The notes under the pieces were generated by a model. It was given only the letters and a program-made list of their open reading frames with translations. It searched no databases and was not told the DNA's origin. Of a stretch of 64,000 nt of DNA, positions 42,206 to 52,667 are shown piece by piece. The position numbers were made by a program, and so were the translations under genes. The DNA is taken from positions 248,001 through 312,000 of the forward strand of contig NZ_CP019067.1 of assembly GCF_001989615.1 (NCBI RefSeq), read 5' to 3'. Origin of the DNA: Halorientalis sp. IM1011 (GTDB lineage Archaea > Halobacteriota > Halobacteria > Halobacteriales > Haloarculaceae). The number at the start of each line of letters is the position of its first letter. Within the stretch, counting starts at the first letter, position 1.

Positions 42206-42283
42206 TCGGACGGTTCGGGCCACCGGCCACCGGCGAGTCCGGAAACCGGAGAGCACTTACCCGACAGCGCCACACCGACAGGT

Positions 42284-43351
42284 ATGCGAATCGCCGACCG
42301 GATGCAGGTCGAGGGCGGGAGAGAGCGGATCACCGTGGTCCCTGAGACGCTCGACGACCTGTGGCACCTCACCTACATCATCGAGCCCGGCGACGAGGTC
42401 GGCGGCGACACGACGCGGCGCATCCAGCGCAACGACGACAAGATGCGCGATACGGGCGGCGAACGCGAACACATGTACGTCACCCTCGCAATCGACGACG
42501 TGGAGTTCGCCCGCTTCGCCAATCGCCTCCGGGTCGGCGGCGAAATCGTCGACTGCTCCCGGGAGGACCAGCTGGGCCACCACCACACCCTCAACGTCGA
42601 GGAACGCGACGAACTGGAGATCGAGAAACGCTGGAAGTCAGACCAGCTCGAACGGCTGAACGAAGCCGTCGAGGCCTCCGAGAACCCCGACGTGGCCGTC
42701 GCCACCGTCGAGGAGGGCCAGGCCTACGTCCACACGGTCGCCCAGTACGGGACCGAAGAGCGCGCGAGCATCACCGCCCCGACAGGGAAAGGCGAGTACG
42801 CCCGCCCCCGCGAGGAACTGTTCTCGGACCTGACCGACGTACTCGGCCGTCTGGACGTGGCCGCGATCATCCTCGCCGGCCCCGGATTCACCAAGCAGGA
42901 CGCACTCGACTACATCGAAGACGAGAACCCCGACGTTGCTGAACTGATTACGACTGTGGACACCAGCGGGGTGGGCGACCGCGGCGTCCACGAGGTTCTC
43001 AAACGCGGCGCGGTGGACGAAGTACAGGAACAGACCCGCATCGCCGAGGAGGCGGACCTGATCGACGAGTTGATGGCCCAGATCGGAGAGGGCGAGAAGG
43101 CGGCCTACGGTCCGGAAGGGACGGCCAAGGCCGCCGACTTCGGGGCTGTCGAGCACCTGCTCGTGCTGGACGAGGCGCTCCGGCGCGAACGGGCCGAGGA
43201 GGGCGAGTGGGACGTTGACGTGGACGATATCGTCGAGTCGGTCGAGCAGCAGGGCGGCGAGGTGACGGTCTTCTCCAGCGAGTTCGACCCCGGGATGCAA
43301 CTGGCCAACCTCGGGGAGATCGCCGCAATCTTGCGCTACCGGCTGGAGTGA
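42284..43351 (+). CDS. pelA: Pelota (aPelota), ribosome rescue factor
   Basis: A 355-residue Dom34/pelota protein with three domains: N-terminal Sm-like domain ([20 protein letters not shown] near residue 19), middle eRF1-like domain (about 130-260) with [10 protein letters not shown], and C-terminal domain ending ILRYRLE. It frees ribosomes stalled on mRNA with ABCE1 and aEF1A. It has no GGQ motif, as expected. A TATA-like CACTTACC is centred 26 bases upstream. Confidence 0.93.
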   Translation: MRIADRMQVEGGRERITVVPETLDDLWHLTYIIEPGDEVGGDTTRRIQRNDDKMRDTGGEREHMYVTLAIDDVEFARFANRLRVGGEIVDCSREDQLGHHHTLNVEERDELEIEKRWKSDQLERLNEAVEASENPDVAVATVEEGQAYVHTVAQYGTEERASITAPTGKGEYARPREELFSDLTDVLGRLDVAAIILAGPGFTKQDALDYIEDENPDVAELITTVDTSGVGDRGVHEVLKRGAVDEVQEQTRIAEEADLIDELMAQIGEGEKAAYGPEGTAKAADFGAVEHLLVLDEALRRERAEEGEWDVDVDDIVESVEQQGGEVTVFSSEFDPGMQLANLGEIAAILRYRLE

Positions 43352-43453
43352 GGGTGCGCCAGTCGGACGGGCTCGGCCGCCGTTTCCCGATCTGTTACGG
43401 GCCGAACAGTTTTGAGGGGGTATTCCCTTGGTCGAGTCGATACGGGTCGACAG

Positions 43454-44605
43454 ATGGGTTCAGAAGGGGCAGACGTCACGTCACAGGTCGCCGACCTCAA
43501 CAAGTACGGACAGGCGCTGAACAACTGCGAGTCCGTGGAGGAGATCGTCTCGCTCAGTCTGGAAGCCGTCTCCTTGCTCTTCGGGTTTCCCTACACCACG
43601 TTCGTCGAGGTGCGCGACGGGGACCTCCGGGTGGTCCACAGCACGTACCCGGCGGTCTCGGCGGGGGACGAACCGCTCGCGGTCGCCTACGAGGCCTACG
43701 AGAGCGGTGAGACGACAGTCCGCAGCGGCGAGGCGGCTGGCGAGGACGCGGACGGCGTCGGCGCGGCGCTCGCGGTCCCGGCGACCATCGCCAGCGACGT
43801 GGTGGCGATCATCGTCACCCGCTCGGTCGAGAACCGGGAGTTCGGCGACGATGTGGTGAGGCCGATGGAGATTCTCTCGACACACGCCGCGACGGCCATC
43901 GGAAACATCAGGTCTCGCGAGCGCCTCGAACGCGCACGTCGTGATCTGGAGAAGCGCAAGGAGATGGTCGAGATGTACGACCGACTCCTGCGCCACGACC
44001 TGGGGAACGATCTGCAGGTGATCGCGGCCTTCTCCGAGGAGATCGCGGAAACCGTCGAGGGCGAGCCCGGCGACTACGCCGAGCGCGTCCATCGGACCGC
44101 AGAGGGCGCGATGGACCTGATCCGGCGCGTCGGCGATCTCGTGTCCACGCTCGAACGCCAGGACGAACCGAAGCCACGCTCGCTCTCGAAGATTCTCTCG
44201 GCGGTGATCGCCGACACCCGCGACCGGTACGAGACGCTGACGGTCGCGTACGATCCCGAGGAGTTCGACGTGCGCGTCTTCGGCGGCGACCTGCTGGATT
44301 CTGTGTTCACGAACGTCCTCACCAACGCCGCCGTCCACAACGCTGGCGAGGTCCACGTCCGCGTCCGACCGGTCGAAGCGAGCGAGGATCGAGTCACGGT
44401 CTCGATCTCGGACGACGGCGGCGGGATCCCCGACGACGTGACCGACACACTGTTCGAGATGGGCGTCAAGGGCGAGGACAGCGAGGGGACCGGGTTCGGA
44501 CTCGGGTTCGCCAAGGCACTCACCGAATCCTACGGCGGCGACATCGGCGTGACCGAGAGCGAGCGCGGCGGCGCCGACTTCCGGATCACGCTCGACCGGG
44601 TCTAG
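43454..44605 (+). CDS. GAF-domain sensor histidine kinase
   Basis: A 383-residue soluble kinase: GAF-like sensor (about residues 15-155), a coiled helix, H-box [12 protein letters not shown] (phospho-acceptor His about 183), N-box [11 protein letters not shown]1 [10 protein letters not shown] and G2 [12 protein letters not shown]. There are no membrane helices, so it senses an internal signal. No response regulator is adjacent. ATG at 43454 fits the GAF start. Its end overlaps the HemAT stop by four bases on the other strand. Confidence 0.9.
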   Translation: MGSEGADVTSQVADLNKYGQALNNCESVEEIVSLSLEAVSLLFGFPYTTFVEVRDGDLRVVHSTYPAVSAGDEPLAVAYEAYESGETTVRSGEAAGEDADGVGAALAVPATIASDVVAIIVTRSVENREFGDDVVRPMEILSTHAATAIGNIRSRERLERARRDLEKRKEMVEMYDRLLRHDLGNDLQVIAAFSEEIAETVEGEPGDYAERVHRTAEGAMDLIRRVGDLVSTLERQDEPKPRSLSKILSAVIADTRDRYETLTVAYDPEEFDVRVFGGDLLDSVFTNVLTNAAVHNAGEVHVRVRPVEASEDRVTVSISDDGGGIPDDVTDTLFEMGVKGEDSEGTGFGLGFAKALTESYGGDIGVTESERGGADFRITLDRV

Positions 44606-46128
44606 TCCTCGTCGGCCAGTCGATCGACGGCGTCGTTGATCTCGCCGACGCGTTCGGCCTGGGTGCCGGTCGCGGCCGCGATATCGTCGGCCGCGTCCGA
44701 TACGTCACGGGCACGGTCGACGGCCTCGTCCACCATACTGGCGATCTCTTCGGCACTCGCCGCCTGGTCGTCGGTCGCGTCGGACACCTCGCGGATCCCC
44801 TGTGACGCCTCGGTGACTGCGTCGGTGATCTCTTCGAGATCGGCCATCGCGGCTTCGACTGCCTCGATACCCCGCTCGACGCGTTCGGTGGTCTCGGCCA
44901 GTCCCGCAACGGTCTCCTCGGTGTCGGCCTGAATTCGGTCGACAGTGGCCTCGATCTCGGCGGCGTTTTCCTGTGACTCCTCGGCGAGGGTCTTCACTTC
45001 GTCGGCGACGACGGCGAAGCCCTCCCCGGCCTCGCCGGCGCGGGCCGCCTCGATGGAGGCGTTCAGGGCGAGGATGTTCGTCTGGTCGGCGATGTCGTCG
45101 ATCACGTCGACGATCTCGTCGATCTCGCCGACCCGGTCCCTGAGTTCGTCGAGGTCGTCCGCGACAGCGTCGGCGGACTCGCTCACGTCCTCCATCACGT
45201 CGATGGCGTCGCCTGCGGACTCCTGTCCGGTCTCGGCGCGCCGTTCGGCCTCGTCGCTCGTGGCTTTCACCTGATCGGCCGTCGAGGCCAGTTCCTCGAT
45301 GGTGGCGCTCATGTCCGAGACCTCTCCGGCGATGGTGTCCATGTTCTGGCTCTGTTCGGTGGTGAGCGCGTCGATCTCGTCGGCGTTGTCGGCCACGTCG
45401 TCGGCGGTCGCCTGAAGGTCTGCGAGTGGCGCTTCCACCTCCTCGCTGACGGCGCGGGACTGTTCGCGTCGGCGCTCGGCCTCCCGCTCGGCCTGCTCGT
45501 TGTACGAGTGGATGTAGGTGTCCATCGCCACCTGCTGATCGAGGTTGATGGCCTTCGTGAGCGCGAGCGTGCGCTCGACGACCTCGTCGACGGCCTCGTC
45601 GACGGCGTCCTCCACCCCGTCCCCGTGGCTCTCGACGGCGTTTTCCTTCGCCGCCTCGCCGATCTCGGAGAGGAGACCCCGGTAGTAGATCGAGTAGGCA
45701 CCGAGATAGATCCGCGGGCCGAGATCGAGCATGTCGTGGATCTTCCCGATGCGGGCGCGACCCTCGAAGTAGTCCCGTCCGTACTCCCCGCGGCCGAGAT
45801 CGAGGAGATACTGACGCTGGGTGGTCTTCAACTGTTCGACGGTCTTGCTGGAGCGCCCGAAGATATCGACCGTCCGGTCGTACCCCGTCAGGTGGTCGTA
45901 GAACTCCTCGACGAGGTCGTCGGCACAGTCCTCGAACAGGCCGGCCATCCCTTCGAGCGTCGCAGCAGTATCTCCATCGAACGCAGTGAACTCCTTGCGC
46001 CAGGCGATCTCGTCCCGATCGAGACCGATATCGGCGGCGAGATCGCCCCCGTCGACGCCCCGTCGCTCTGACGGTGTAATAACTTCGTCGTCTGACACGT
46101 CATGGTCCGGTTGGAGGCTGTTACTCAT
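44602..46128 (-). CDS. hemAT: HemAT-type globin-coupled aerotaxis transducer
   Basis: A 508-residue soluble receptor. Residues about 35-200 form a globin sensor; [20 protein letters not shown] has the likely haem-ligating proximal His (H131). The remainder is an MCP coiled coil with signalling tip [15 protein letters not shown]. It binds oxygen and signals to CheA for aerotaxis, as known for Halobacterium HemAT. No membrane helices. Convergent with the histidine kinase, with a four-base overlap of stops. Confidence 0.93.
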   Translation of the reverse strand: MSNSLQPDHDVSDDEVITPSERRGVDGGDLAADIGLDRDEIAWRKEFTAFDGDTAATLEGMAGLFEDCADDLVEEFYDHLTGYDRTVDIFGRSSKTVEQLKTTQRQYLLDLGRGEYGRDYFEGRARIGKIHDMLDLGPRIYLGAYSIYYRGLLSEIGEAAKENAVESHGDGVEDAVDEAVDEVVERTLALTKAINLDQQVAMDTYIHSYNEQAEREAERRREQSRAVSEEVEAPLADLQATADDVADNADEIDALTTEQSQNMDTIAGEVSDMSATIEELASTADQVKATSDEAERRAETGQESAGDAIDVMEDVSESADAVADDLDELRDRVGEIDEIVDVIDDIADQTNILALNASIEAARAGEAGEGFAVVADEVKTLAEESQENAAEIEATVDRIQADTEETVAGLAETTERVERGIEAVEAAMADLEEITDAVTEASQGIREVSDATDDQAASAEEIASMVDEAVDRARDVSDAADDIAAATGTQAERVGEINDAVDRLADED

Positions 46129-46260
46129 TACGCGTCCGGATCGGTCTCACCGATAAATACGGCACGGCGCAGTTATCAGACCTGATAGAACACGACGGTG
46201 AGACGGTATTGGTAACGTGTGTCGTAGTGTTGGAGTTACGAGAGTTCGGACGGAACGGCG

Positions 46261-47043
46261 TCACCGGATCTCGAAAGAGAGGCCGTCGCGGGCGAACCGC
46301 ACGTCACCGTCGTAGCGTTCGGCAACCGAGTCCAGCATCTCCTCGTGGTGACCCTCCGTGTGTGGATAGAGATGGGTGAGGTACACTCGCCCGATGTCGG
46401 CGTCCGCAGTCGCGAACGCCTCGCCCAGCGAGTCGGGTGTCGGATGGTTCGACACGTCCACGTCGTCGGGGAACGAGCAGTCGTGGGCGAGGACGGCCGC
46501 CCCGTCGAAGAACGTGACCAGTTCGGGGAAGGCCTCGCTGTCGCCGCTGAAGCCGAACACCGGCGGGTCGGTCTCGCCGTCGCCGTCCGCGGAGTGGGAG
46601 AGGCGATAGGCGTTGCAGGGCAAGGAGTGGCGGGTCTCCATCGCTTCGCCGGTGAAGCCAGCCACGTCGAAGGACTCGTCCGTGTCGGCCCCCACCCCCC
46701 GCAGAGTGAGATCGATCCGGTCCTGCATGTACTCGTGGACCGAGAGCAGGTCGTCGACGAGGTCGGGCGTGCCGGGCGGGCCGACGATCTCGAGGGATTC
46801 CTCGCCAGCCAGCCAGCGGGCCTTCATGAGCGGCAGGAGGTCCGCGACGTGATCGAGGTGGTGGTGGGTCAGGAGGACGGTGTCGATCCCCTCGTATCCC
46901 GCCTCCGTCGTCGCGAGGGCGTGGAGGACGCCGCTGCCGCAGTCGATCAGCAGTCGATCCCCCGCCGCTTCGAGCAGGATGCCAGTCTGGAACCGTTCGC
47001 CGGTCGGCATGGCGCTTCCGGTGCCGAGGAACGTGACGCGCAT
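46261..47043 (-). CDS. Metallo-beta-lactamase-fold hydrolase (RNase Z-like)
   Basis: A 260-residue protein with the metal-binding motif LLTHHHLDHVADL (about residues 58-70), preceded by LLIDCGSG and followed by FSGDSEA and LTHLYPH. This fits the RNase Z/arylsulfatase-like branch of the fold (MRVTFLGTGSAMPT start). ATG at 47043 fits that start. Substrate is unclear: the flexible exosite arm of true tRNase Z is not obvious, so a small-molecule hydrolase is possible. Confidence 0.85.
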   Translation of the reverse strand: MRVTFLGTGSAMPTGERFQTGILLEAAGDRLLIDCGSGVLHALATTEAGYEGIDTVLLTHHHLDHVADLLPLMKARWLAGEESLEIVGPPGTPDLVDDLLSVHEYMQDRIDLTLRGVGADTDESFDVAGFTGEAMETRHSLPCNAYRLSHSADGDGETDPPVFGFSGDSEAFPELVTFFDGAAVLAHDCSFPDDVDVSNHPTPDSLGEAFATADADIGRVYLTHLYPHTEGHHEEMLDSVAERYDGDVRFARDGLSFEIR

Positions 47044-47104
47044 GTCCGACCCGTCGACACGCGCGGCAAAAAGACCGGGGACCGACCACATGGGGCCGGC
47101 CCGA

Positions 47105-47899
47105 TCAGGACCGGTCGCCCTCGAACGCGTCGAGCCAGTCCCCGACCGCCGCCTGCAGTGCGCCCGCCGTACTGCCCAGGTTGAGCATCTGGTATCCCCG
47201 ATCGACTTTCTCGTTCACGTCGTCCATCCCGAACCCGAGGCCGCCGACGGGGACGCCGGCCTCGACGGCCTTCGAGCGGACGGTCTCGACGGCTTCCCTG
47301 ACTTCGGGGTGGTCGAGTTCGCCCGGGTGGCCCAGCTGGACCGAGAGGTCGAGGGGACCGACGAAGACGAATCCGAGCCCGTCGATGTCGAGAATCGCGT
47401 CGAGTTCGACCAGCGTCTCTCTGGTCTCGACGGTGACGCCGACCATCGTCTCGGCGTCCTCGGTCGCCACGTAGTCGTCGGCCATCCCCCACCGGCGGGC
47501 GCGAGGGGCGGCGAGTCCGCGTTTGCCGGGGTCGTCGCCGTAACGGAACCGGGCCGCTTCGACCGCCCGGCGGACTTCCTCGGCACCCTCCGCCCGTGCG
47601 AGGAAGACGTTCCGGACGCCCGCGTCGAGGGCCTTCCTGATCCCTTCGGGCTGGCTCGTCGGGACGCGCACGAGCAGTTCCGTGTCGGTCACCTCCGCCG
47701 CCCGGAGCAGGTTCTCCAGCGCCCCCGCGTCCCAGGGGCTCGGGCCACCGTGTTCCAGGTCGATCCAGACGAAGTCCAGTCCGAGGTCGCCGTACAACTC
47801 GACCAGCGTCGGGCTGTACGTGCTGTCGAGAACGCCCAGCGCGACCTCGTCGTTTTCGAGACGCTCCCGGAGCGCGTTCGACCGCTGTGAGTCCGGCAT
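47105..47899 (-). CDS. HpcH/HpaI-family class II aldolase
   Basis: A 264-residue member of the 2-keto-3-deoxy-sugar-acid/4-hydroxy-2-oxoheptanedioate aldolases. Motifs: FVWIDLEHGGPSPWD (about 42-56; base and metal-side residues), ARRWGMADDY, and GFVFVGPLDLSVQLGHPG, which is the conserved GP.DLS signature. Metal-dependent retro-aldol cleavage yielding pyruvate is expected; the natural substrate is unknown. ATG at 47899 fits the family N-terminus. Confidence 0.87.
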   Translation of the reverse strand: MPDSQRSNALRERLENDEVALGVLDSTYSPTLVELYGDLGLDFVWIDLEHGGPSPWDAGALENLLRAAEVTDTELLVRVPTSQPEGIRKALDAGVRNVFLARAEGAEEVRRAVEAARFRYGDDPGKRGLAAPRARRWGMADDYVATEDAETMVGVTVETRETLVELDAILDIDGLGFVFVGPLDLSVQLGHPGELDHPEVREAVETVRSKAVEAGVPVGGLGFGMDDVNEKVDRGYQMLNLGSTAGALQAAVGDWLDAFEGDRS

Positions 47900-48001
47900 G
47901 GGTCCGATATTGGATCGGGAGTTCCGTAAACGCACCGCGGCGTTTCACTTTCACCGCGCGGTCCAAACCGACTTGGGAGCCTCGCCCCAAGGGAGGCCAG
48001 G

Positions 48002-50746
48002 ATGGGAGAGCGCGAGTCGCTCGTCGAGTCGTCGGTAGACTTCGATCCCGCGGCCGTCGAGATCGACGACGCCGACGTGCTGGAGTCGCTCGAACCCGTG
48101 GTCCGGGAGTGGTGGGTCGAGCAGTTCGGCGAGTTCGTCCCGGAGAACGGCGGCTACTTCACCCCGCCACAGAAGGAGGCCATCCCGCTGATCCACGAGG
48201 GCACGAACGCGCTCGTGGCCTCGCCGACCGGCTCCGGCAAGACCCTAGCCAGCTTCACCGGCATCATCGACGAGTTGTTCCGCCGGGATCGCGCGGAGGG
48301 TCTCGAAAACAGCGTCTATTGCCTCTATATCTCCCCACTGAAGTCGCTGGCCAACGACATCCACCGGAATCTGGAGGTCCCCCTCGACGGGATCACCGAG
48401 AAACTCGACGACCGAGGGGAAGACGTCGAAATCCGCCACGCGATCCGGCACGGCGACACCCCCGATAGCGAGCGCCAGCGGATGCTGGAGGAGACACCAC
48501 ACATCCTCAACACCACGCCGGAAACGCTCGCAATCTTGCTGAACTCGCCGAAGTTCCGGGAGAAGCTGAAAACTGTGGAGTACGTCGTCGTCGACGAGAT
48601 CCACAGCCTCGCCGACAACAAGCGCGGCACCCACCTCTCGGTGTCGCTCGAACGACTGGAAGCGCTCGCCGAGACCTCGCCCACCCGGATCGGCTGTTCG
48701 GCGACGGTCGAACCGCTGGATACGATGGCGGAGTTTCTGGTCGGACGGGCGGAACCGGGCGGCCCTGCGAGGGAGTACGAGATCGTCGACACGCGCTTCG
48801 TCCGCGAGTTCGACGTACAGCTCACCTGCCCGACGGACGACCTGATCAACACGCCACGGGACCTGATCACCGACCGGTTCTACCGCGAACTGCACGACCT
48901 GATCGGGGACCACACGACGACGCTCGTGTTCACGAACACCCGGTCGGGGGCCGAACGCGTCCTCCAGAACCTGCGGGAGCGCTACGACGGCTACGACGAG
49001 TCCAATTCGGGCTGTCACCACGGCAGTCTCTCGACCGACGAGCGCCAGCGCGTCGAGGGGATGCTCAAAGCCGGCAACCTGGACGTGGTGACCACCTCGA
49101 CGAGCCTCGAACTGGGGATCGACATGCCCGACCTGGATCTGGTGGTGCAGGTCGGCTCCCCGAAATCCGTCGCCGCCCTGCTCCAGCGGGTCGGCCGGGC
49201 AGGCCACCAGCTCGGCGAGACGGTGACCGGCCGGGTCGTCGCGCTCGACCGCGACGAACTGATCGAGTGTGCGGTGATGCTCAAGAAAGCCGAGGAGGGG
49301 TTCGTCGATCGGGTGTTCGTCCCCGAGAACGCACAGGACGTGGCCGCCCAGCACGTCTACGGGATGGCGATCGAGGGGCCCCGGCCCGAGCGCGAGATCA
49401 ACGGGATCCTCCGTCGGGCCTACCCCTACCGCGAGTACGGTGACGACGAGTGGGAGCAGTTGCTCCGGTACCTCACCGCCGACTACGAGGGGCTGGAGGA
49501 CCGCAACGTCTACGCCAAGGTCTGGCGCGACGAGAACGATCCGCCCGACGGGGAGTACCACTACGACGACTTCCCCGTCGGCGAACCCCTGATCGGCAAG
49601 CGCGGCCGCCTCGCGCGGGTCATCTACATGACCAACATCGGAACGATCCCGGACTCCTTTACCTGCGACGTGATCACTCGCAACGGCGACGAGTGGGTCG
49701 GGCAACTCGACGAGGAGTACCTCGACACGCTCGAATCGGGCGACGTGTTCGTGCTGGGCGGGAGTAACTTCCAGTTTCGATACCGACGCGGGTCGAAGGT
49801 CTACGTCGACCGGACGAGTGCGCGCCCGACGGTCCCCTCGTGGTTCTCCGAACGCCTCCCGCTGTCCTACGATCTGGGCCGGGAGATCCTGACCTTCCAG
49901 CGGGACCTCGTGGACCGGTTGACCGATCGCGGCCCGGCGGCCGTCCGGCACTGGCTGCGGGAGTTCCCGCTCTCGGACGACGCCGTCCGCGCCATCACGC
50001 GAATGTTCGAGCAGCAGGTCGAGTACGCCGGGCCCGAGAGCGTCAGCACGGACGACCGACTGGTGATCGAGACCGAGATGGACCGGGACGCCTACGAACG
50101 CCACTACTACGTTCACTCGAACTACGGCCGGCGGTTCAACGACGGCCTCTCGCGGCTCCTGGCCTACCGCGTGGCCCAGACCGCAAACGCCAACGTACAG
50201 GTGGCGGTCGCCGATCACGGGTTTACCCTGTCGATGCCACTCAACCGGAAGATCGACCTCGCCGGGATCGTTCGCGATCTGGAGCCCGCAGACGTGCGTG
50301 AGGACCTTAGGAACAGCTTAACGGGGACCGATCTCCTGAAACGGTACTTCAGGATCGACGCGACGCGGGCGCTGATGATCCTGAAACGCTACAAGGGCTA
50401 CGAGAAGTCTGCGAGTCAGCAACAGGTCTCCAGCGACATGCTCCTGAACTTCGCCGAGGAACTCGACGACTTCGCCGTGATAGCGGAGACCTACCGGGAG
50501 ATACTGGAGGACAAACTCGACGTCGCGGCCATCGAGGACGTGCTCGGGGACGTCCAGTCCGGCGACGTCGAAGTCGTCTCCCACCGGGTCGCGTCCCCGA
50601 CCCCGCGCGCGTTCGGACTGGCAACGCTGATGGCCTCGGACGTGGTGCTCGCCGAAGACGAGAGCGAGGTCCTCCGGGAGTTCCACGAGCGCGTCCTCGA
50701 GGAAATCGACGGCGAACGGAGCGTCACGACCGGCGGATCAGGGTAG
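48002..50746 (+). CDS. lhr: Lhr-type superfamily 2 helicase
   Basis: A 914-residue DEAD/DEAH-like helicase. Q-motif region YFTPPQKEAI, Walker A ASPTGSGKT (K80), DEIH box (198-201) with HSLADNKRGTHL, GCSATV, and motif VI QRVGRAGHQLGE. The C-terminal half has the Lhr winged-helix and unknown domains with long Arg-rich segments. Archaeal Lhr proteins unwind DNA or RNA-DNA forks and act in repair. The start has no strong box, but the following N-terminus is family-like. Confidence 0.92.
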   Translation: MGERESLVESSVDFDPAAVEIDDADVLESLEPVVREWWVEQFGEFVPENGGYFTPPQKEAIPLIHEGTNALVASPTGSGKTLASFTGIIDELFRRDRAEGLENSVYCLYISPLKSLANDIHRNLEVPLDGITEKLDDRGEDVEIRHAIRHGDTPDSERQRMLEETPHILNTTPETLAILLNSPKFREKLKTVEYVVVDEIHSLADNKRGTHLSVSLERLEALAETSPTRIGCSATVEPLDTMAEFLVGRAEPGGPAREYEIVDTRFVREFDVQLTCPTDDLINTPRDLITDRFYRELHDLIGDHTTTLVFTNTRSGAERVLQNLRERYDGYDESNSGCHHGSLSTDERQRVEGMLKAGNLDVVTTSTSLELGIDMPDLDLVVQVGSPKSVAALLQRVGRAGHQLGETVTGRVVALDRDELIECAVMLKKAEEGFVDRVFVPENAQDVAAQHVYGMAIEGPRPEREINGILRRAYPYREYGDDEWEQLLRYLTADYEGLEDRNVYAKVWRDENDPPDGEYHYDDFPVGEPLIGKRGRLARVIYMTNIGTIPDSFTCDVITRNGDEWVGQLDEEYLDTLESGDVFVLGGSNFQFRYRRGSKVYVDRTSARPTVPSWFSERLPLSYDLGREILTFQRDLVDRLTDRGPAAVRHWLREFPLSDDAVRAITRMFEQQVEYAGPESVSTDDRLVIETEMDRDAYERHYYVHSNYGRRFNDGLSRLLAYRVAQTANANVQVAVADHGFTLSMPLNRKIDLAGIVRDLEPADVREDLRNSLTGTDLLKRYFRIDATRALMILKRYKGYEKSASQQQVSSDMLLNFAEELDDFAVIAETYREILEDKLDVAAIEDVLGDVQSGDVEVVSHRVASPTPRAFGLATLMASDVVLAEDESEVLREFHERVLEEIDGERSVTTGGSG

Positions 50747-50878
50747 AAAGGTTCACGTACTGTGACACCGGGGATCGACGGTCCAGCGAGAGGGCCGAAA
50801 GGGGACGCTACCGGCCGTGATACGCGGTAGCGGCGGTAAGTCGTTCCGTCGATGTGTCGCGAAATCCCCGATTAAGCT

Positions 50879-50885
50879 CTTATAG
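50879..50885 (+). promoter_or_regulatory. TATA box of the 44-residue protein gene
   Basis: CTTATAG centred 27 bases before the ATG at 50909. Confidence 0.55.
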
Positions 50886-50908
50886 GCACCATCTGTTACT
50901 CCCAGGTG

Positions 50909-51043
50909 ATGCAGCACCGAGACAACCAGGGCCGGTTCGTCGAGGAAGAGGCTCCCGACGGAACCGTCGTGATCTACGATTCCGAGAACCGCCGCGCGTG
51001 GCTCCAGTCCGACGAGGCAGTCGATCTCGACCACCAGACCTGA
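50909..51043 (+). CDS. 44-residue haloarchaeal protein (DUF7331-like)
   Basis: Short gene. The encoded protein is soluble, with a C-terminal core YDSENRRAWLQSDEAVDLD that is like a family of haloarchaeal microproteins (I recall this as DUF7331; not checked). The TATA-to-ATG distance of 27 bases and the intact core support it. Function unknown. Confidence 0.68.
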   Translation: MQHRDNQGRFVEEEAPDGTVVIYDSENRRAWLQSDEAVDLDHQT

Positions 51044-51117
51044 TACGTCGAAACGGCGACCTACTCCGGATAGCACGCGATTACCCACCGATACGCCGCC
51101 GCGATAGCCGCCCGCAC

Positions 51118-51330
51118 CTACCGCTTCCGGTCTTCGTCTTCGAGAACCTGGGCCTTCTCCTCGATCTGGGCCATCTCGGATTCGAGGCCGGTGTTGCTCC
51201 CGCCGTGGGCGTACCGGACGGAGGCGTCGAGCACCGACGGGACGAACCGAGAGTCGTCGGATTCGTCCTCGTCGTCTGACTCGTCGCGTCCCAGGCGAGC
51301 ACCGAGCCACTGGAGGGCACCTCGGAGCAT
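51118..51330 (-). CDS. 70-residue acidic haloarchaeal protein
   Basis: Start MLRGALQWLGARLGR gives an amphipathic helix; an acidic stretch DESDDEDESDD follows, then SVLDASVRYAHGGSN and a helical tail rich in Glu. ATG at 51330 is 26 bases from the box CAAAATAAA (51352-51360, minus strand TTTATTTTG). Unknown family, likely real because of the promoter and the non-shadow composition. Confidence 0.62.
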   Translation of the reverse strand: MLRGALQWLGARLGRDESDDEDESDDSRFVPSVLDASVRYAHGGSNTGLESEMAQIEEKAQVLEDEDRKR

Positions 51331-51393
51331 AGTCGATTCTACGCCGCCAGACAAAATAAACGTTCAGTCGCTCGGCCGCACTGTGAACGGTGG

Positions 51394-52629
51394 TCAGTCC
51401 TCGCCGTGGACCAGCAGCGTGTTCAGCGCGTCCGGCACCACCAGCACGTCACTGCCGGGGTCGACGGCGTCTTCCACGGATTCCCGGGCGTGCATGAGAC
51501 ACTCCTCGACTACGTCGGGATGCTCGCTGTCGGTCACGTACACGTCGTGATCGCGGAGCGCCCGCGCGACGACGAACGCCCGCTGTGCGCCGGGTTCGTA
51601 GCCCGGCCGCATCGCCTCGTAGAGCGCGGCGGCGCTTTCTGCGTCGCTGAGCCAGTCGTAGAAGCGCCGTTCCCCGGCTCCCTCGCCTGCACCCTCGGGG
51701 AGTTCGGCCGGGATCACGACCCGACCGCCCTCCCGAAGGGGGTTGCGGTCGCCCAGCACCACGTAGGTCGCCGCCCGGGTCGTCTGGTAGAGGTTGGCGT
51801 CTTTCGGCGCACCGACGCCCGCGATTACGGCGTCGTAGGATCCGCTTACCGGCACCGAGAGCGCCTCGCGGCCGACCGTGGCGAGCTCCTGGACCACCGA
51901 CCGCGGATCACCCGCGCTCGCGCCGAGGAATCCCGAGGGCCCGTGAGTCACGTTCAGACAGAAGTCCAGTCCGATCTCGTCGCCCGCGCGGTCGACGGCC
52001 TCGCGGAAGGGATTGTCCGCCACGCGGCCCAGCCGGACTCCATCGTTAGCCAGCATCTCGGGACCGTGGGTGTACCGGATCAGCGACTCGCTCCCCGCGC
52101 CGATGGCGACGGTCTTGGCCCCGCCGGAGAAACCCGCGTACTGGTGGGGTTCGACCATCCCCGTCGAGACCACCAGATCCGCGTCGGCGACGCGCTCGTG
52201 AACTTCGACGGGACAGTCGTCGACACTCCCGACACGCACGGTCTGGTCGGGGTCGTGGTTGATCGCGAGGTCGGCGTGTTCCCCGAGGCCCGCCTCGATC
52301 TCCGCGTCAGTCATCGGCCGGTGGAGGCCGAGACCGACGAGGACGGTGACCTGCTCGCGGGGGACGCCGGCGCGCTCCAGTTCGGAGAGCAGCACGTCCA
52401 CGAGTACGTCGTCGGGCGTCGCGCGGGTCACGTCGGTCACGACGATGGTCACGATATCGTCCGGATCGGCGAGCCGGGCGAGTTCGGGGCCGTACGGGTC
52501 GGCGGCCGTGCGCTCGGCCGCGTCGCGTACGTCGACGGCCTCGCCGCCCGGTGGCTCGGCGACGGTCACGTCGCAGTCCGGGAGCGAGACCGAGATCTCG
52601 GTCTCGCCGAGCGGGAGCGTGACGGACAT
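51394..52629 (-). CDS. larA: LarA-type (nickel-pincer) racemase
   Basis: A 411-residue LarA/DUF2088 homologue. H103 (GLHRPMT), H162 and K172 (EPHQYAGFSGGAKTV) and H188 (YTHGPE) fall on the catalytic and cofactor residues of Lactobacillus LarA; the spacing H-10-K-16-H is the same. It should use a covalent nickel pincer nucleotide on K172 to racemise lactate or a related 2-hydroxy acid. The cofactor genes larB, larC and larE are not in the window. Confidence 0.86.
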   Translation of the reverse strand: MSVTLPLGETEISVSLPDCDVTVAEPPGGEAVDVRDAAERTAADPYGPELARLADPDDIVTIVVTDVTRATPDDVLVDVLLSELERAGVPREQVTVLVGLGLHRPMTDAEIEAGLGEHADLAINHDPDQTVRVGSVDDCPVEVHERVADADLVVSTGMVEPHQYAGFSGGAKTVAIGAGSESLIRYTHGPEMLANDGVRLGRVADNPFREAVDRAGDEIGLDFCLNVTHGPSGFLGASAGDPRSVVQELATVGREALSVPVSGSYDAVIAGVGAPKDANLYQTTRAATYVVLGDRNPLREGGRVVIPAELPEGAGEGAGERRFYDWLSDAESAAALYEAMRPGYEPGAQRAFVVARALRDHDVYVTDSEHPDVVEECLMHARESVEDAVDPGSDVLVVPDALNTLLVHGED

Positions 52630-52667
52630 GACTCACCCTGTGCCGGTGAGCGAAAAGAGCCTACCGA

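Noticed and set aside
48245-50218. 657-codon open frame antisense to the Lhr helicase
   Set aside because: Shadow of the helicase; no motif, Val/Arg/Gly-rich composition typical of antisense frames.
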